DNA of 64,000 nt. It comes from Pararhodobacter marinus (GTDB lineage Bacteria > Pseudomonadota > Alphaproteobacteria > Rhodobacterales > Rhodobacteraceae). How positions within the stretch are numbered: position 1 is the first letter of the stretch; each line of letters opens with the position of its first letter. Location of the stretch: NCBI RefSeq assembly GCF_003122215.1, contig NZ_QEYD01000010.1, positions 147,312 to 211,311 of the forward strand, in the 5' to 3' direction. Shown piece by piece: positions 18,101 through 27,413 of the stretch. The notes below the pieces were generated by a model. The model worked only from the letters and a program-made list of their open reading frames with translations, ran no database searches and was not told the origin of the DNA. A program made the translations under genes and the position numbers.

Positions 18101-18424
18101 CGGAATCTCCTTGGATGGGCTGACTGCGAACGATCAAAACCGGAATGCTGGAATCGTGTTTACAAGGAAAACCATCCTTGATCGCCGCGCAACAGTATTC
18201 TTCTTACTTGAAAGAATTTGGTGATATTTCAGGGTTCAGGACGGCAGATACGCTAAGCGCACAAAATTTGTGCAGCTATGCTGCCCTCTGGGTTGATCCA
18301 GAACGCCGGCACACTCGCCAAGCGCTTATCTGCCGCCGCAATCAGAATACGGCTGGCACAGCGCCCTGCCTGCGCCATGGCCACGCAACCGGGCCTTCGT
18401 ATCGATGCGTGACAGGGGCGCGCC
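18101..18424. promoter_or_regulatory. Promoter region of the peptide transporter operon
   Basis: A 324-base gap between the binding-protein gene and the end of the V4R regulator. It contains AACAGTATTCTT at 18191-18202 (minus strand AAGAATACTGTT), identical to the sequence in the promoter of the fusion gene. No convincing -35/-10 pair stands out. No gene is seen here. Confidence 0.45.
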
Positions 18425-20074
18425 CTACCCGCGCCGCGGGCCCTCAGACGCCCCGCCTTGCTGATCGCTCGTCCCGGCTCCTTCGCCGGGGGACCGGTCG
18501 GCTTGCCCCAGCCGATAGGCCATTTGCGGGCGGGACAGCCCCAGCAGGCGGGCGCCGGCGGCGACATTGCCCTCGGCCTCGCCCAGCGCGCCGCGCAACA
18601 GGGCGGCGTTGAGGCTGTCGAGCGTCAGCTGTCCGTCGGTGAACCGGGATCGCAACAGCGCCCAGGGATCGCCCGCGGGATCCGGGGCGGAAGCGGGCCC
18701 GGTGACGGCCTGCGCGGATGCCAGATCGCGGGCCGTTATCGTCGTCGGCGTCTCGGCCAGCAGGGCGGCGCGATGGATCAGCATGCGCAACTGAGGAATG
18801 TTGCCGGGCAGATCGATACGGCCCAGCAGCGCCAGCGCCTCGTCGGACACGACCGGGACCTTCCCCCCGTCGCTGCCGGGCATCGCCAGCAGCAAGGCCT
18901 GAACCAGCGCAGGAATATCCGCCCGCCGGTCGCCCAAGGGCGGCAAAGCGACGGGCAACACATTCAGCGCATAGGCAAGCTCGGGCAGGAAATCGGGGCG
19001 GTTGAACAGGCTTTCGGGCCGGCAATTCGACAGCGCCGCAACCTGAGGAGGCCGCCCTTTGCGCGCCGTCAGCAGATCCAGAAGCATGGCCTGACGGTCG
19101 ACCGGCAGCGCGTCGATATCCGAGATCGCCAGCAACGGAGCCGGCGCCCGGCGCGGCCCATGCGTCTGGCGCAGGCTGGTCAGCCTCTCGGCCAGCTCGG
19201 CGGATTGGGCATGGACGATGCTCAGCGCCGTCTCTGCCGAATGTTGCCGATGCAGCCAGCGCGCGGCAGACCGCAGCCCGGCCCCCGCAGGGCCGGTGAT
19301 CAGCGCCGGAGCGCCCGACCGCGCGACGATCAGAAGGCGTTCGCGCACCGGCTCCACGATCAGCGCGTCCAGATCCTCGGGCGCCCTGAGACGCTGAACA
19401 TGCGCCGCCGGCTGCGCGGGGCCGGGCACGGTGCCCAGCACCTCGTCGAGAAACATCTGCACGAAAGGATCGCCGGGACCCCAGGCATCGACGGTCTTGC
19501 CGACGACGCGACAGGCCTTGTGCCCCATCGCCGAGCAGCTGATTTCCTTGTAGATCACCAGCTTGCGGAAAAAGACGCTGGCATAGCCAGCCGCATAGCC
19601 GGTCTGCAGCCAGCAGACCGGACGCGTCGCCCGGCCATGACGCTTGTGATAGGCGCCGGCCTCGACCGATTCATGCCACAGGAAATCGCCCGAGAAGCGG
19701 TCGCTGTCGAAATCGAAATCGTTGGACAGGGTTTCCACCTTGACCGTGCCCGTCACCATGTGCAGCCGGGTGCCCGCGGTAAAGGCGTCGCCCGGGTCCA
19801 GCGTCGGCCAGGACTGGCGGATGAACTCGGCATCCTCGCGCCCCGAGCGGAAACCGAGACGCAGCATTAGCACCATCGCCTCGTGCTCGGAATAACGGCG
19901 GGTGAGCTGGTCGCGGATGTCGCTGCCGAAGCTGGCGCGCGTCAGCAGCATCCGCTCGCCGTTGAGCGTGATCGAGCCTTTCGCCGGGTTGAATTCCAGC
20001 CGGTCGAGAAGGTCGCGCAGGGTCGGGCGACCCCCGCGGGTGAGCAGATCGTTCTGGGCGCTGTCGGTCTTCAT
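18425..20074 (-). CDS. XylR_N/V4R-domain regulator with degenerate AAA+ domain
   Basis: About 549 residues laid out like the aromatic-responsive DmpR/XylR activators: XylR_N domain (about 15-115), V4R effector domain (about 140-205), an AAA+ region (about 225-440) and a C-terminal Fis-type helix-turn-helix (GNVAAGARLLGLSRPQMAYRL). The AAA+ part is degraded: the Walker A position reads GPAGAGLRSA without the lysine, and no GAFTGA loop for sigma-54 contact is present. It therefore probably does not activate sigma-54 promoters. The start could instead be a GTG at 20083. Divergent from the aromatic-type cluster at 20.3-27.4 kb. Confidence 0.75.
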   Translation of the reverse strand: MKTDSAQNDLLTRGGRPTLRDLLDRLEFNPAKGSITLNGERMLLTRASFGSDIRDQLTRRYSEHEAMVLMLRLGFRSGREDAEFIRQSWPTLDPGDAFTAGTRLHMVTGTVKVETLSNDFDFDSDRFSGDFLWHESVEAGAYHKRHGRATRPVCWLQTGYAAGYASVFFRKLVIYKEISCSAMGHKACRVVGKTVDAWGPGDPFVQMFLDEVLGTVPGPAQPAAHVQRLRAPEDLDALIVEPVRERLLIVARSGAPALITGPAGAGLRSAARWLHRQHSAETALSIVHAQSAELAERLTSLRQTHGPRRAPAPLLAISDIDALPVDRQAMLLDLLTARKGRPPQVAALSNCRPESLFNRPDFLPELAYALNVLPVALPPLGDRRADIPALVQALLLAMPGSDGGKVPVVSDEALALLGRIDLPGNIPQLRMLIHRAALLAETPTTITARDLASAQAVTGPASAPDPAGDPWALLRSRFTDGQLTLDSLNAALLRGALGEAEGNVAAGARLLGLSRPQMAYRLGQADRSPGEGAGTSDQQGGASEGPRRG

Positions 20075-20326
20075 GCGCGACACTTCATCATATAGTCATC
20101 CGCCTGTCACCAAATGATAAAGCCGCGGCGCAGCGAGACCGCCGGGCCAGGGCGGGCCCAGCCCCGCGTCGAAGAGATTTTTCCGCCCCGATCCCCTCGA
20201 TTTCACGGGCAACTCCCGGCGCCGATCCCGCTTTCTGCAGCGCAGAGCGATTTTTTCCGTTTGACGGATTTCGCCCCTCGCCTGTCCGATTGGATGGTCA
20301 CAAAGGCCAGGTCAGAGGAGGACCAG
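20075..20326. promoter_or_regulatory. Divergent promoter region with short inverted repeat
   Basis: Intergenic region between the V4R regulator and the cupin operon. TCCG-TTTGA-CGGA (20256-20268) is a short inverted repeat and a possible operator. I see no -24/-12 (GG-N10-GC) sigma-54 promoter, in line with the degenerate regulator. Confidence 0.35.
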
Positions 20327-20842
20327 ATGCCCAAGCCCGAGAACATTACCGCCCTGCCGCCCGAACCGCATGAAGCGATGATCAAGCGCTTCGGCAAGGA
20401 AGGCGCATTCATTCCCGGCGACGATACCAACAACCCCTGGGTGCCGTTCGGTGACGCGGCGGCGATCAAGCATCTGGCGTTCGATATCCGCAACAACTCG
20501 GCCGCGAACATCCTGTGGGTGAAGGGCGGCGGACGGATCGGCACGCACAAGCACCGGGGCGTCGTCTCGGCGGTGACGCTGGAAGGGTCCTGGGGCTATT
20601 ACGAATACGACTGGGTCGCCCGTCCCGGCGATTTCGTCTACGAGCTGCCGGGCACCGCGCACACGCTTTACTCCGACGATCCGAACGGCATGAAGGCGCT
20701 GTTCTGGCTCAACGGTGCGATCGAGTTCTTCGACGACAACGGCAAGTACGATTTCACCGCCGACGTCTTCTGGTTCATCGACCATTACGTCAGCTACTGC
20801 GAGGCCAACGGCATCGCCGTCAACAAGGACATGTTCATCTGA
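20327..20842 (+). CDS. Cupin dioxygenase, 2,4'-dihydroxyacetophenone dioxygenase-like
   Basis: Single-domain cupin of 171 residues. Metal-type histidines appear in GRIGTHKHRGVVSAVTLEG and ELPGTAHTLY. The sequence resembles the family annotated as 2,4'-dihydroxyacetophenone dioxygenase, non-heme iron enzymes that split a C-C bond next to a carbonyl; the exact substrate is unproven. A strong AGGAGG lies 6 bases before the ATG and decides this start over a longer frame. First gene of a nearly gapless set to 27413. Confidence 0.75.
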   Translation: MPKPENITALPPEPHEAMIKRFGKEGAFIPGDDTNNPWVPFGDAAAIKHLAFDIRNNSAANILWVKGGGRIGTHKHRGVVSAVTLEGSWGYYEYDWVARPGDFVYELPGTAHTLYSDDPNGMKALFWLNGAIEFFDDNGKYDFTADVFWFIDHYVSYCEANGIAVNKDMFI

Positions 20843-20877
20843 GCCCGGCTCGGATGGATGCCAGGAGGAGAACGCGC

Positions 20878-21696
20878 ATGTCCCTTGAGACGATGTTCGA
20901 TGTGACGGGAAAGTCGGTGATCGTCACCGGCGGGGCCTCGGGCATCGGACGCGCCTATGCCGAGATCATGGTCGAGAGGGGCGCGCGGGTCTGCGTGCTG
21001 GATCTCGATGCCGGCGGGCTGGAGAAAACCGTGGCCGGGATCGCGGCGCAGGGCTGGCCGGGCACGGTCTGGGGACATCCGCTGGATGTCAGCGACCGGC
21101 CCGCCCTGGCGGCGGCCTTCGACACGGTGGCCGAACGGCACGGGCGTATCGACGTGGTCTTCGCCAATGCCGGGGTCGATGCCGGGCCGGGTTTCCTGAC
21201 CCCCGAGGGCGAGCGTGACCCCGAAGGCCAGATCGACGCCCTGCCCGAGGCCCATTGGGACCGGGTGATCGACGTCAACCTGAACGCGGTGTTTTCGACC
21301 ATCCGCAACGCGGCGCGGCACATGAAGGCCACGGGCGGCGGGCGGATCATCGTCACCTCGTCGGTCGCGGCGCGGGTGAACGAAAGCTTCGTGGGCACGC
21401 CCTACATGCCCGCGAAGGCCGGGGTGGATCATCTCGTGCGGAACGCGGCGATGGAACTGGGCGCCTTCGGCATCCTCGTGAACTGCATCTCGCCCGGTCC
21501 CTTCGTGACCAATATCGGCGGCGGGCGCCTGAAGAACCCGGCCGACCGCGCCGCTTTCGAAGCGCAATCGCTTCTGGGCCGGATCGCCGATCCCGACGAA
21601 ATCAAGGGGCTGGCGCTGTACCTGGCCTCGCCCGCCTCGGCCTATGTGACCGGGGCGCAGATGACGATCGACGGCGGGTCGTCCCTCAGGGGGTGA
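20878..21696 (+). CDS. SDR family oxidoreductase
   Basis: Short-chain dehydrogenase of 272 residues: NAD(P) motif TGGASGIG (about 17-24), NAG motif FANAGVD, active-site serine in VTSSVAARV and YMPAK as the Tyr-x3-Lys pair. The ATG at 20878 has AGGAGGAG upstream; the open frame continues further but only through the cupin gene. It may oxidise an alcohol that feeds the cupin dioxygenase, or reduce its product. Confidence 0.88.
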   Translation: MSLETMFDVTGKSVIVTGGASGIGRAYAEIMVERGARVCVLDLDAGGLEKTVAGIAAQGWPGTVWGHPLDVSDRPALAAAFDTVAERHGRIDVVFANAGVDAGPGFLTPEGERDPEGQIDALPEAHWDRVIDVNLNAVFSTIRNAARHMKATGGGRIIVTSSVAARVNESFVGTPYMPAKAGVDHLVRNAAMELGAFGILVNCISPGPFVTNIGGGRLKNPADRAAFEAQSLLGRIADPDEIKGLALYLASPASAYVTGAQMTIDGGSSLRG

Positions 21697-21781
21697 ACCG
21701 CATCCACCGCGCGGGAAGGAGAGGACCCGCGCCCTTTCAAGGCAAATCAAGGCAATCGCTTTTTCCCAGGGAGGAAATGGA

Positions 21782-23071
21782 ATGAGCAAGACCAAGATCT
21801 GGACGCCCTCGCGGCGGACCGTGTTGCAGGGGATGGGGGCCAGCGTGGCGGCCCTGTCCGCGCCCTCGATCGTGCGGGCACAAAGCGCGGGCACCATCAA
21901 GGTGGGGTTCATCACGCCCGCCACCGGCCCGCTGGCGCTGTTCGGGGAAACCGACGGCTTCACCGTCGACCGCATCCGCGAAGCGCTTGGCGGTCGGATC
22001 GAGACCGCCGCCGGGACCTATGACCTGGAAATCCTGGTGCGCGACGGGCAGTCCGATCCGAACCGCTCGGCCGAAGTTGCCGCCGACCTGATCCTGAACG
22101 ACGAGGTGCACATGTTGCTGCCCGCGTCGACCACGGACATCATCAATCCCGCGGCCGATCAGGCCGAACTGTTCGGCGTGCCCTGCCTGTCCACCGCCGC
22201 GCCGTGGCAGGCGATCGTCTTTCCGCGGGGCGGGGCCGAACAGCCCTTCCAGTGGACCTATCACTTCTTCTGGGGGCTGGACGAGGCGCTCAATACCTTC
22301 GTGGGCCTGTGGAACAGCCTCGAGACCAATCGCAATGTCGGCATGCTGTTCCCGCAGAACGCCGATGGCGAAACCTGGGGCAACACCGATTACGGCCTGC
22401 CCTCGCCGACGCAGGCGGCCGGGTTCCAGACCAACATGCCGGGCTTCTTCCAGCCGCGCACCAACGATTTCTCGTCGATCATCTCGTCGTTCAAGAATTT
22501 CGAGGCCGATATCGTCGGCGGCATCACCTATGTGGACGACCTGACCACCTTCGTGAACCAGTGCGCGCAGCAGGGCTTCCACCCGAAGGCGATCACCGTC
22601 GCCGCCGCGCTGCTGTTCCCGTCGGGGATCGAGGCGCTGGGCGATCTGGGCGTGGGCATGTCGTCCGAGGTCTGGTGGACGCCGGCCTTTCCGTTCCAGT
22701 CGTCGATCACCGGCCAGAACAGCCGCGATGTCGCCGATGCATGGGAGGCCGAAACGGGCCGCCAGTGGACGCAGCCGCTGGGCTACAGCCACGCGATCTG
22801 GGAAGTCGCGATCGACGCGCTGAAGCGTTCGGCCGATCCGCTGGACCGCGCCGCGAACCGCGACGCGCTGAGCACCACCTCGATGGAAACGCTGATCGGG
22901 CCGGTCGATTTCGGCTCGGGTCCGCATCCCAATGTGTCGACCACGCCGATCTTCGGCGGGCAATGGGTGCGCGGCGAGCAATGGCCCTTCGAGCTGAAGA
23001 TCGTCGACAACACGGTCAATCCCCTGTTCGAACCCGAGCAGGCGATGGTTCCGCTGCCCTGGTCGGTCTGA
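21782..23071 (+). CDS. Liv-type ABC transporter substrate-binding protein
   Basis: Receptor of 429 residues of the periplasmic-binding 6 (LivK/AmiC) class. The N-terminus carries a twin-arginine-like signal (PSRRTVLQGMGASVAALSAP, cleavage near VRAQ), so export may be by Tat, which is common for this family in alphaproteobacteria. Family stretch: KVGFITPATGPLALFGETDG. It is followed by two ATPases and two permeases, completing the importer. Genome context suggests an aromatic or carbonyl compound rather than leucine. Confidence 0.9.
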   Translation: MSKTKIWTPSRRTVLQGMGASVAALSAPSIVRAQSAGTIKVGFITPATGPLALFGETDGFTVDRIREALGGRIETAAGTYDLEILVRDGQSDPNRSAEVAADLILNDEVHMLLPASTTDIINPAADQAELFGVPCLSTAAPWQAIVFPRGGAEQPFQWTYHFFWGLDEALNTFVGLWNSLETNRNVGMLFPQNADGETWGNTDYGLPSPTQAAGFQTNMPGFFQPRTNDFSSIISSFKNFEADIVGGITYVDDLTTFVNQCAQQGFHPKAITVAAALLFPSGIEALGDLGVGMSSEVWWTPAFPFQSSITGQNSRDVADAWEAETGRQWTQPLGYSHAIWEVAIDALKRSADPLDRAANRDALSTTSMETLIGPVDFGSGPHPNVSTTPIFGGQWVRGEQWPFELKIVDNTVNPLFEPEQAMVPLPWSV

Positions 23072-23083
23072 GGTCTGACGGTG

Positions 23084-23821
23084 ATGGAAAGAAACGGAGA
23101 CAGCGCGCCGCTTCTGGTGGCGCGCGGGCTGGGCAAGTCCTTCGGGGCGGTCCGGGTCCTGCATGATCTCGATTTCGAGGTCCGGCAGGGCGAGGTTCTG
23201 GGCATCCTGGGCCCCAACGGGGCAGGCAAGACCACGCTGTTCAACCTCGTCAGCGGCGAGATCCGCGACCATGCGGGCGAGATCCGTTTCCGGGGCCGGC
23301 CTCTGGCCGGTCCCCCCTTCCGCCGGGCGCGGGCGGGGATCGGACGCACCTATCAGATCCCGCGGCCCTATGCCGGCATGACCACGTTCGAAAACCTGCT
23401 CGTCGCAGCGACCTTCGGCGGCGGCCTGACCGAGGCGCAGGCTTACGACCATTGCGCCGGGATCCTTGAGGAGTGCGAATTGGCGCCGCGCGCGAATACC
23501 GAGGCCGGGTCGCTGACGCTTCTGGATCGCAAGCGGCTGGAACTGGCCCGGGCGCTGGCGTCGAAACCGGACCTGCTGCTGCTCGACGAGATCGCGGGCG
23601 GCCTGACCGAAGACGAGGGCCGCGCGCTGGTCGCGCTGATACGCCGCATCCGCGATGCCGGGATCACCATCGTCTGGATCGAGCATGTCCTGCACGCGCT
23701 GTTCGCCGTGGCCGACCGGCTGCTGGTGCTGAATTTCGGCGAGAAGATCGCCGAGGGCCTGCCGAACGCGGTGATCGAGGATCCCGACGTTCAGCGCGTC
23801 TATATGGGGGTCGAAGCATGA
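23084..23821 (+). CDS. Liv-type ABC transporter ATPase (LivG-like)
   Basis: ATPase of 245 residues. Walker A GPNGAGKTT, Walker B LLLDEIAGGLTEDE and switch histidine IEHVLHA are seen. The signature is atypical, LTLLDRKRLELA, as in LivG proteins where LSGG is altered. The ATG at 23084 is chosen; a GTG sits one codon before. It overlaps the next ATPase by 4 bases. Confidence 0.9.
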   Translation: MERNGDSAPLLVARGLGKSFGAVRVLHDLDFEVRQGEVLGILGPNGAGKTTLFNLVSGEIRDHAGEIRFRGRPLAGPPFRRARAGIGRTYQIPRPYAGMTTFENLLVAATFGGGLTEAQAYDHCAGILEECELAPRANTEAGSLTLLDRKRLELARALASKPDLLLLDEIAGGLTEDEGRALVALIRRIRDAGITIVWIEHVLHALFAVADRLLVLNFGEKIAEGLPNAVIEDPDVQRVYMGVEA

Positions 23822-24543
23822 GCGCCCTTCTTTCAACCCATGGCCTGATCGCAGGCTATGGCGACATGCGCGCGCTGCACGGGATCGACCTGCGGGTCGA
23901 TCCGGGCGAGACGGTGGCGCTGATCGGCGCGAACGGCGCGGGCAAATCCACCCTGTTGCGGGCGATCATGGGGCTTCTGCCCGTCGCGCCCGACATGATC
24001 CGTCTGGACGGCAAGCCGGTGGGCGGCAGCGCCCCGCACCGGATGGTGCGCGAAGGGCTGGCCATCGTCCCCGAGGGACGCCGCCTGTTCACCGGGATGA
24101 GCGTCGAGGAAAACCTGCGCGTCGCCAGCGAACACGCGGCCGATCCCGTGGCCGAACCCTGGACGCTGGAGCGGGTCTATGCGCTGTTCCCGATCCTGAA
24201 GGAAAAGGCCCGCATCTCGGTCGAGAACCTGTCGGGCGGCCAGCAGCAGATGGTGTCCATCGGGCGCGCCCTGCTGGCCCAGCCGCGTCTTCTTCTGTGC
24301 GACGAGATCAGCCTGGGTCTGGCCCCCAAGGTCGTGCGCGAAATCTATGCCGCCCTGCCCGAGATCAGCGCGAATGGCACGGCGCTGGTGTTGGTCGAAC
24401 AGGATGTCGGCCTGGCGCAGCGCGCCTCGCAACGTCTGTACTGCCTGCTGGAAGGGCGCGTGACCCTGCACGGGCAATCCGGCGAGATCGCGCGCGATGC
24501 GATTTCCGCCGCCTATTTCGGAGCCAGCCATGCACTGGATTGA
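23818..24543 (+). CDS. Liv-type ABC transporter ATPase (LivF-like)
   Basis: Second ATPase, 241 residues: Walker A GANGAGKST, signature NLSGGQQQM, Walker B LLLCDEISLGLAP, and the LivF hallmark AIVPEGRRLF. ATGA overlap with the preceding gene and a 14-base overlap with the following permease show tight translational coupling. Confidence 0.93.
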   Translation: MSALLSTHGLIAGYGDMRALHGIDLRVDPGETVALIGANGAGKSTLLRAIMGLLPVAPDMIRLDGKPVGGSAPHRMVREGLAIVPEGRRLFTGMSVEENLRVASEHAADPVAEPWTLERVYALFPILKEKARISVENLSGGQQQMVSIGRALLAQPRLLLCDEISLGLAPKVVREIYAALPEISANGTALVLVEQDVGLAQRASQRLYCLLEGRVTLHGQSGEIARDAISAAYFGASHALD

Positions 24544-25390
24544 CGGTATCGTCCAAGGCGTCCTTCTGGGCGGCCTTTATGCGCAATACGCGCTCGGCAT
24601 GGCGCTGATGTTCGGCGTGATGAAGATCGTCAACGTCACGCATGGGGACCTGGTCATCCTGCTGGCGCTGATCGGCATTTCGCTGGCCAATGTCGCGGGG
24701 CTGGGCCCCTGGGCGGTGCTGGCCACGCTGGTTCCGATCGGGGCGGCCATCGGCTGGCTGCTGCAGCGCGCGCTGCTCAACCGGGTGGTGGGCGACGACC
24801 CGCTGCCCTCGCTCATCGCCACGTTCGGTCTGTCCATCGCGCTTCAGAACGCCATGCTGGTGATCTGGTCGGCCGATACGCGGTCGCTTCCGGGCGGCGG
24901 CATCCAGCAGGCCTCGATCTCGCTGGGCCCGATCTTCATCGGCGTGCTGCCGCTGATCGTGCTGATCTGCGCGACGCTCCTGACCGGCGGGCTGGACGCG
25001 GTGATGCGGCGCACCCGCTTCGGCCGCTCGCTGCGCGCGGCCTCGGCCGATGTCGAGGCCGCCGCCATGGTGGGCGTCAACCCGAGGAACGTCTACGCCG
25101 CCGCCACCGCGATCGCCGTGGGCATCCTGGGCTTTGCCGCGACCTTCCAGGCGATGCGCTCGACCGTGGCGCCGGCGGACGGCCCGTTCCAGCTGATCTT
25201 TGCCTTCGAGGCGGTGATCATCGGCGGGCTGGGCTCGATCTGGGGCGCGTTCACGGGGGCGATGATCCTGGGCATCAGCCAGGCCATCGGTTTCCGCATC
25301 TCGCCGGGCTTCGGCATCCTTGCCGGGCATCTTGTCTTTCTGGCCGTGCTGGCGATCCGCCCGCAAGGCATCTTCAAGCGCAAATCCTGA
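24530..25390 (+). CDS. Liv-type ABC transporter permease (LivH-like)
   Basis: Channel subunit of 286 residues, strongly hydrophobic with about eight spans. LivH marks are GLYAQYALGMALMFGVMKIV near the start and IIGGLGSIWGAFTGAMILGI near the C-terminus. Start at 24530 inside the end of the ATPase gene. Ends in the TGATG that starts the next permease. Confidence 0.93.
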   Translation: MHWIDGIVQGVLLGGLYAQYALGMALMFGVMKIVNVTHGDLVILLALIGISLANVAGLGPWAVLATLVPIGAAIGWLLQRALLNRVVGDDPLPSLIATFGLSIALQNAMLVIWSADTRSLPGGGIQQASISLGPIFIGVLPLIVLICATLLTGGLDAVMRRTRFGRSLRAASADVEAAAMVGVNPRNVYAAATAIAVGILGFAATFQAMRSTVAPADGPFQLIFAFEAVIIGGLGSIWGAFTGAMILGISQAIGFRISPGFGILAGHLVFLAVLAIRPQGIFKRKS

Positions 25391-26406
25391 TGGGGGCCGC
25401 CATGTCCAAATACCGTGTCGTGCGCATGACCCTGTCGGGGCGGCTGGCGCTGATCCTGTTCAGCGCGGCCCTTCTGGGGATCGTCGCCATGCCCTGGTGG
25501 GCGTCGCAGGGGCTTATCCGCGATGTCGTCACGCTGGCCTGCTATATCGCCGTCGCGCAGATGTGGAACATGCTGGCGGGCTATGGCGGTATCGTCTCGG
25601 TAGGCCAGCAGGCCTTTGTCGGCGTCTCGGCCTACGCGATGTTCGTGCTTGCCCAGACCTTCGGGATGAACCCCTTCGTCGCGGTCTTCGTGGGGCTGAT
25701 CGCGCCGGCGATCCTGGCCGTGCCGATCTACGGACTCCTTCACCGGCTCGAAGGCGCCTATTTCGCCATCGGCACCTGGGTCGTGGCCGAGGCCCTGCGC
25801 CTTGTCGCCACCAACATGCCGATGCTCAATGGCGGCGCGGGGATGAGCCTGCGCGTCATGACGCAATTCTCGGCGCATGAGCGGGCCGTGGCCTCGTCCC
25901 TGCTGGCCGCCGCCCTGCTGCTGGTGACGCTGGGCGGCAGCTACCTGCTGTTGCGCTCGCGCTACGGGATCGCACTGACGGCAATGCGCGACAACCCGGT
26001 CGCGGCGGCCAGCCAGGGCGTCGACGTGGGACGGCTGCGGCTTCTCATCTTCATCGCCACGGCGGTGGGAACGGGCTTTGCCGGCGCGGTATATTTCATG
26101 GCGCAGTTGCGCATTACCCCACCCTCGGCTTTCGATGCGAACTGGGCGAATCTGGCGATCTTCATCGTCATGGTGGGAGGCATCGGCAGCATCGAGGGCG
26201 TGCTGATCGGCGCGGTGATCTATTTCTTCGCCGACCGCTGGTTCGGCGAGTACGGCGCCAGCTACCTGATCGTGCTGGGCCTGTTGACGCTGGCCTGCGC
26301 GCTCTATTTCCGCGGCGGATTGTGGGGCTTCTGGTCGCGCTGGGTCGAGGCGCCGTGGTTCCCGACCCGACGCCGCCTGATCCGGCAGGAAGGAGAGAAC
26401 GCATGA
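25390..26406 (+). CDS. Liv-type ABC transporter permease (LivM-like)
   Basis: Channel subunit of 338 residues with about nine spans. LivM features are AQMWNMLAGYGGIVSVGQQA and GGIGSIEGVLIGAVIYF. The ATG at 25390 overlaps the LivH stop; an ATG four codons later is an alternative. GAAGGAGAG just before its own stop serves as the ribosome site of the following dehydrogenase. Confidence 0.92.
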   Translation: MGAAMSKYRVVRMTLSGRLALILFSAALLGIVAMPWWASQGLIRDVVTLACYIAVAQMWNMLAGYGGIVSVGQQAFVGVSAYAMFVLAQTFGMNPFVAVFVGLIAPAILAVPIYGLLHRLEGAYFAIGTWVVAEALRLVATNMPMLNGGAGMSLRVMTQFSAHERAVASSLLAAALLLVTLGGSYLLLRSRYGIALTAMRDNPVAAASQGVDVGRLRLLIFIATAVGTGFAGAVYFMAQLRITPPSAFDANWANLAIFIVMVGGIGSIEGVLIGAVIYFFADRWFGEYGASYLIVLGLLTLACALYFRGGLWGFWSRWVEAPWFPTRRRLIRQEGENA

Positions 26407-27413
26407 AAGCCCTGGTCTTCGACGGGTTCGGAAAACCCCTGCGCGCCACCGAGATCCCCGACCCGACCTGCGGCGCCGACGAGGTGGTGTTGAAGGTCTG
26501 CCGCTGCGGCATCTGCGGCAGCGACCTGCACATGACCGAGGACGAGACCTTCGGCCTGCAGGGCGGCGAGGTCATCGGCCACGAATTCGCGGGCGAGGTT
26601 GTCGAAACCGGGCGCGATGTCACCACGCTGAAACCCGGCGACCTGGTGGCCGCCGCGCCGATCCGGGGCTGCGGACGATGCGGCCCCTGCCGCGCGGGAC
26701 AACCGGCATGGTGCGAAAACGGCATGACGCTGATCGGCGGCGGTTATGGCGAATACACCGCGCTGGCGCATCACCAGCTGCGCAAGATGCCACAGGGCCT
26801 GTCGCTTGCCGACGGCGCCCTGGCCGAGCCGCTGGCAGTGGCGCTGCACGGGGTGATGCGGTCAGGCATGAAACCCGGCGACCGCGTGCTGGTGGTGGGC
26901 GCCGGGGCCATCGGGCTTGCCGTCGTCTACTGGGCGCGGCGGCTGGGGGCGCAGGCCGTGGTCGCGGCCGATCTGGCCCGCCATCAGGAAGAGCGCGCCG
27001 GCTCCCTCGGCGCCACGGGCTTCGTGCAATCGGGGCCCGATATGGCAACGCGCGTGGCCGAGGCCTGCGGCGGAGCGCCCGACATCGTCTTCGAATGCGT
27101 GGGCAAGGTGGGCCTGATCGACCATTGCATCGAGCTGGTGCGCCCGCGCGGGACAGTCTGTGTTCTGGGCCTGTGCACGGGCACCGACCGGATGGACAGC
27201 TTTCGCGCGATCTCGAAGGAAGTGACGATCATCATGTCGGTTTTCTTCGACATGCACGAATTCCGCACCTCGATCGAAGCGCTGGATACCGGCCGTTTCG
27301 CGCCGCAGGGCCTGGTGTCGGACGTGGTCGGGCTGGATGCCGCGCCCGCCGCCTTCGAGGCCCTGAGACAGCGCACGACCCAGTGCAAGGTCCTGATCGA
27401 TCCGTTCGGCTGA
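26403..27413 (+). CDS. Zinc-dependent alcohol dehydrogenase (MDR family)
   Basis: Cytoplasmic oxidoreductase of 336 residues. The catalytic zinc ligands are visible in CGICGSDLHM and GGEVIGHEFAGEV; the structural zinc lobe retains cysteines in CGRCGPCRAGQPAWC. The coenzyme-binding Rossmann motif reads VVGAGAIGLA. It starts inside the permease stop (ATGA). Probably oxidises or reduces an intermediate of the pathway served by the upstream importer. Confidence 0.9.
   Translation: MKALVFDGFGKPLRATEIPDPTCGADEVVLKVCRCGICGSDLHMTEDETFGLQGGEVIGHEFAGEVVETGRDVTTLKPGDLVAAAPIRGCGRCGPCRAGQPAWCENGMTLIGGGYGEYTALAHHQLRKMPQGLSLADGALAEPLAVALHGVMRSGMKPGDRVLVVGAGAIGLAVVYWARRLGAQAVVAADLARHQEERAGSLGATGFVQSGPDMATRVAEACGGAPDIVFECVGKVGLIDHCIELVRPRGTVCVLGLCTGTDRMDSFRAISKEVTIIMSVFFDMHEFRTSIEALDTGRFAPQGLVSDVVGLDAAPAAFEALRQRTTQCKVLIDPFG

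Noticed and set aside
20075..20326. Possible sigma-54 promoter for the cupin operon
   Set aside because: Expected from the DmpR-like regulator, but no GG-N10-GC element was found and the regulator lacks GAFTGA.
21737..23836. A 699-codon open frame on the minus strand
   Set aside because: Antisense to the Liv-type receptor and ATPase, whose motifs are clear; the frame has no recognisable domain.
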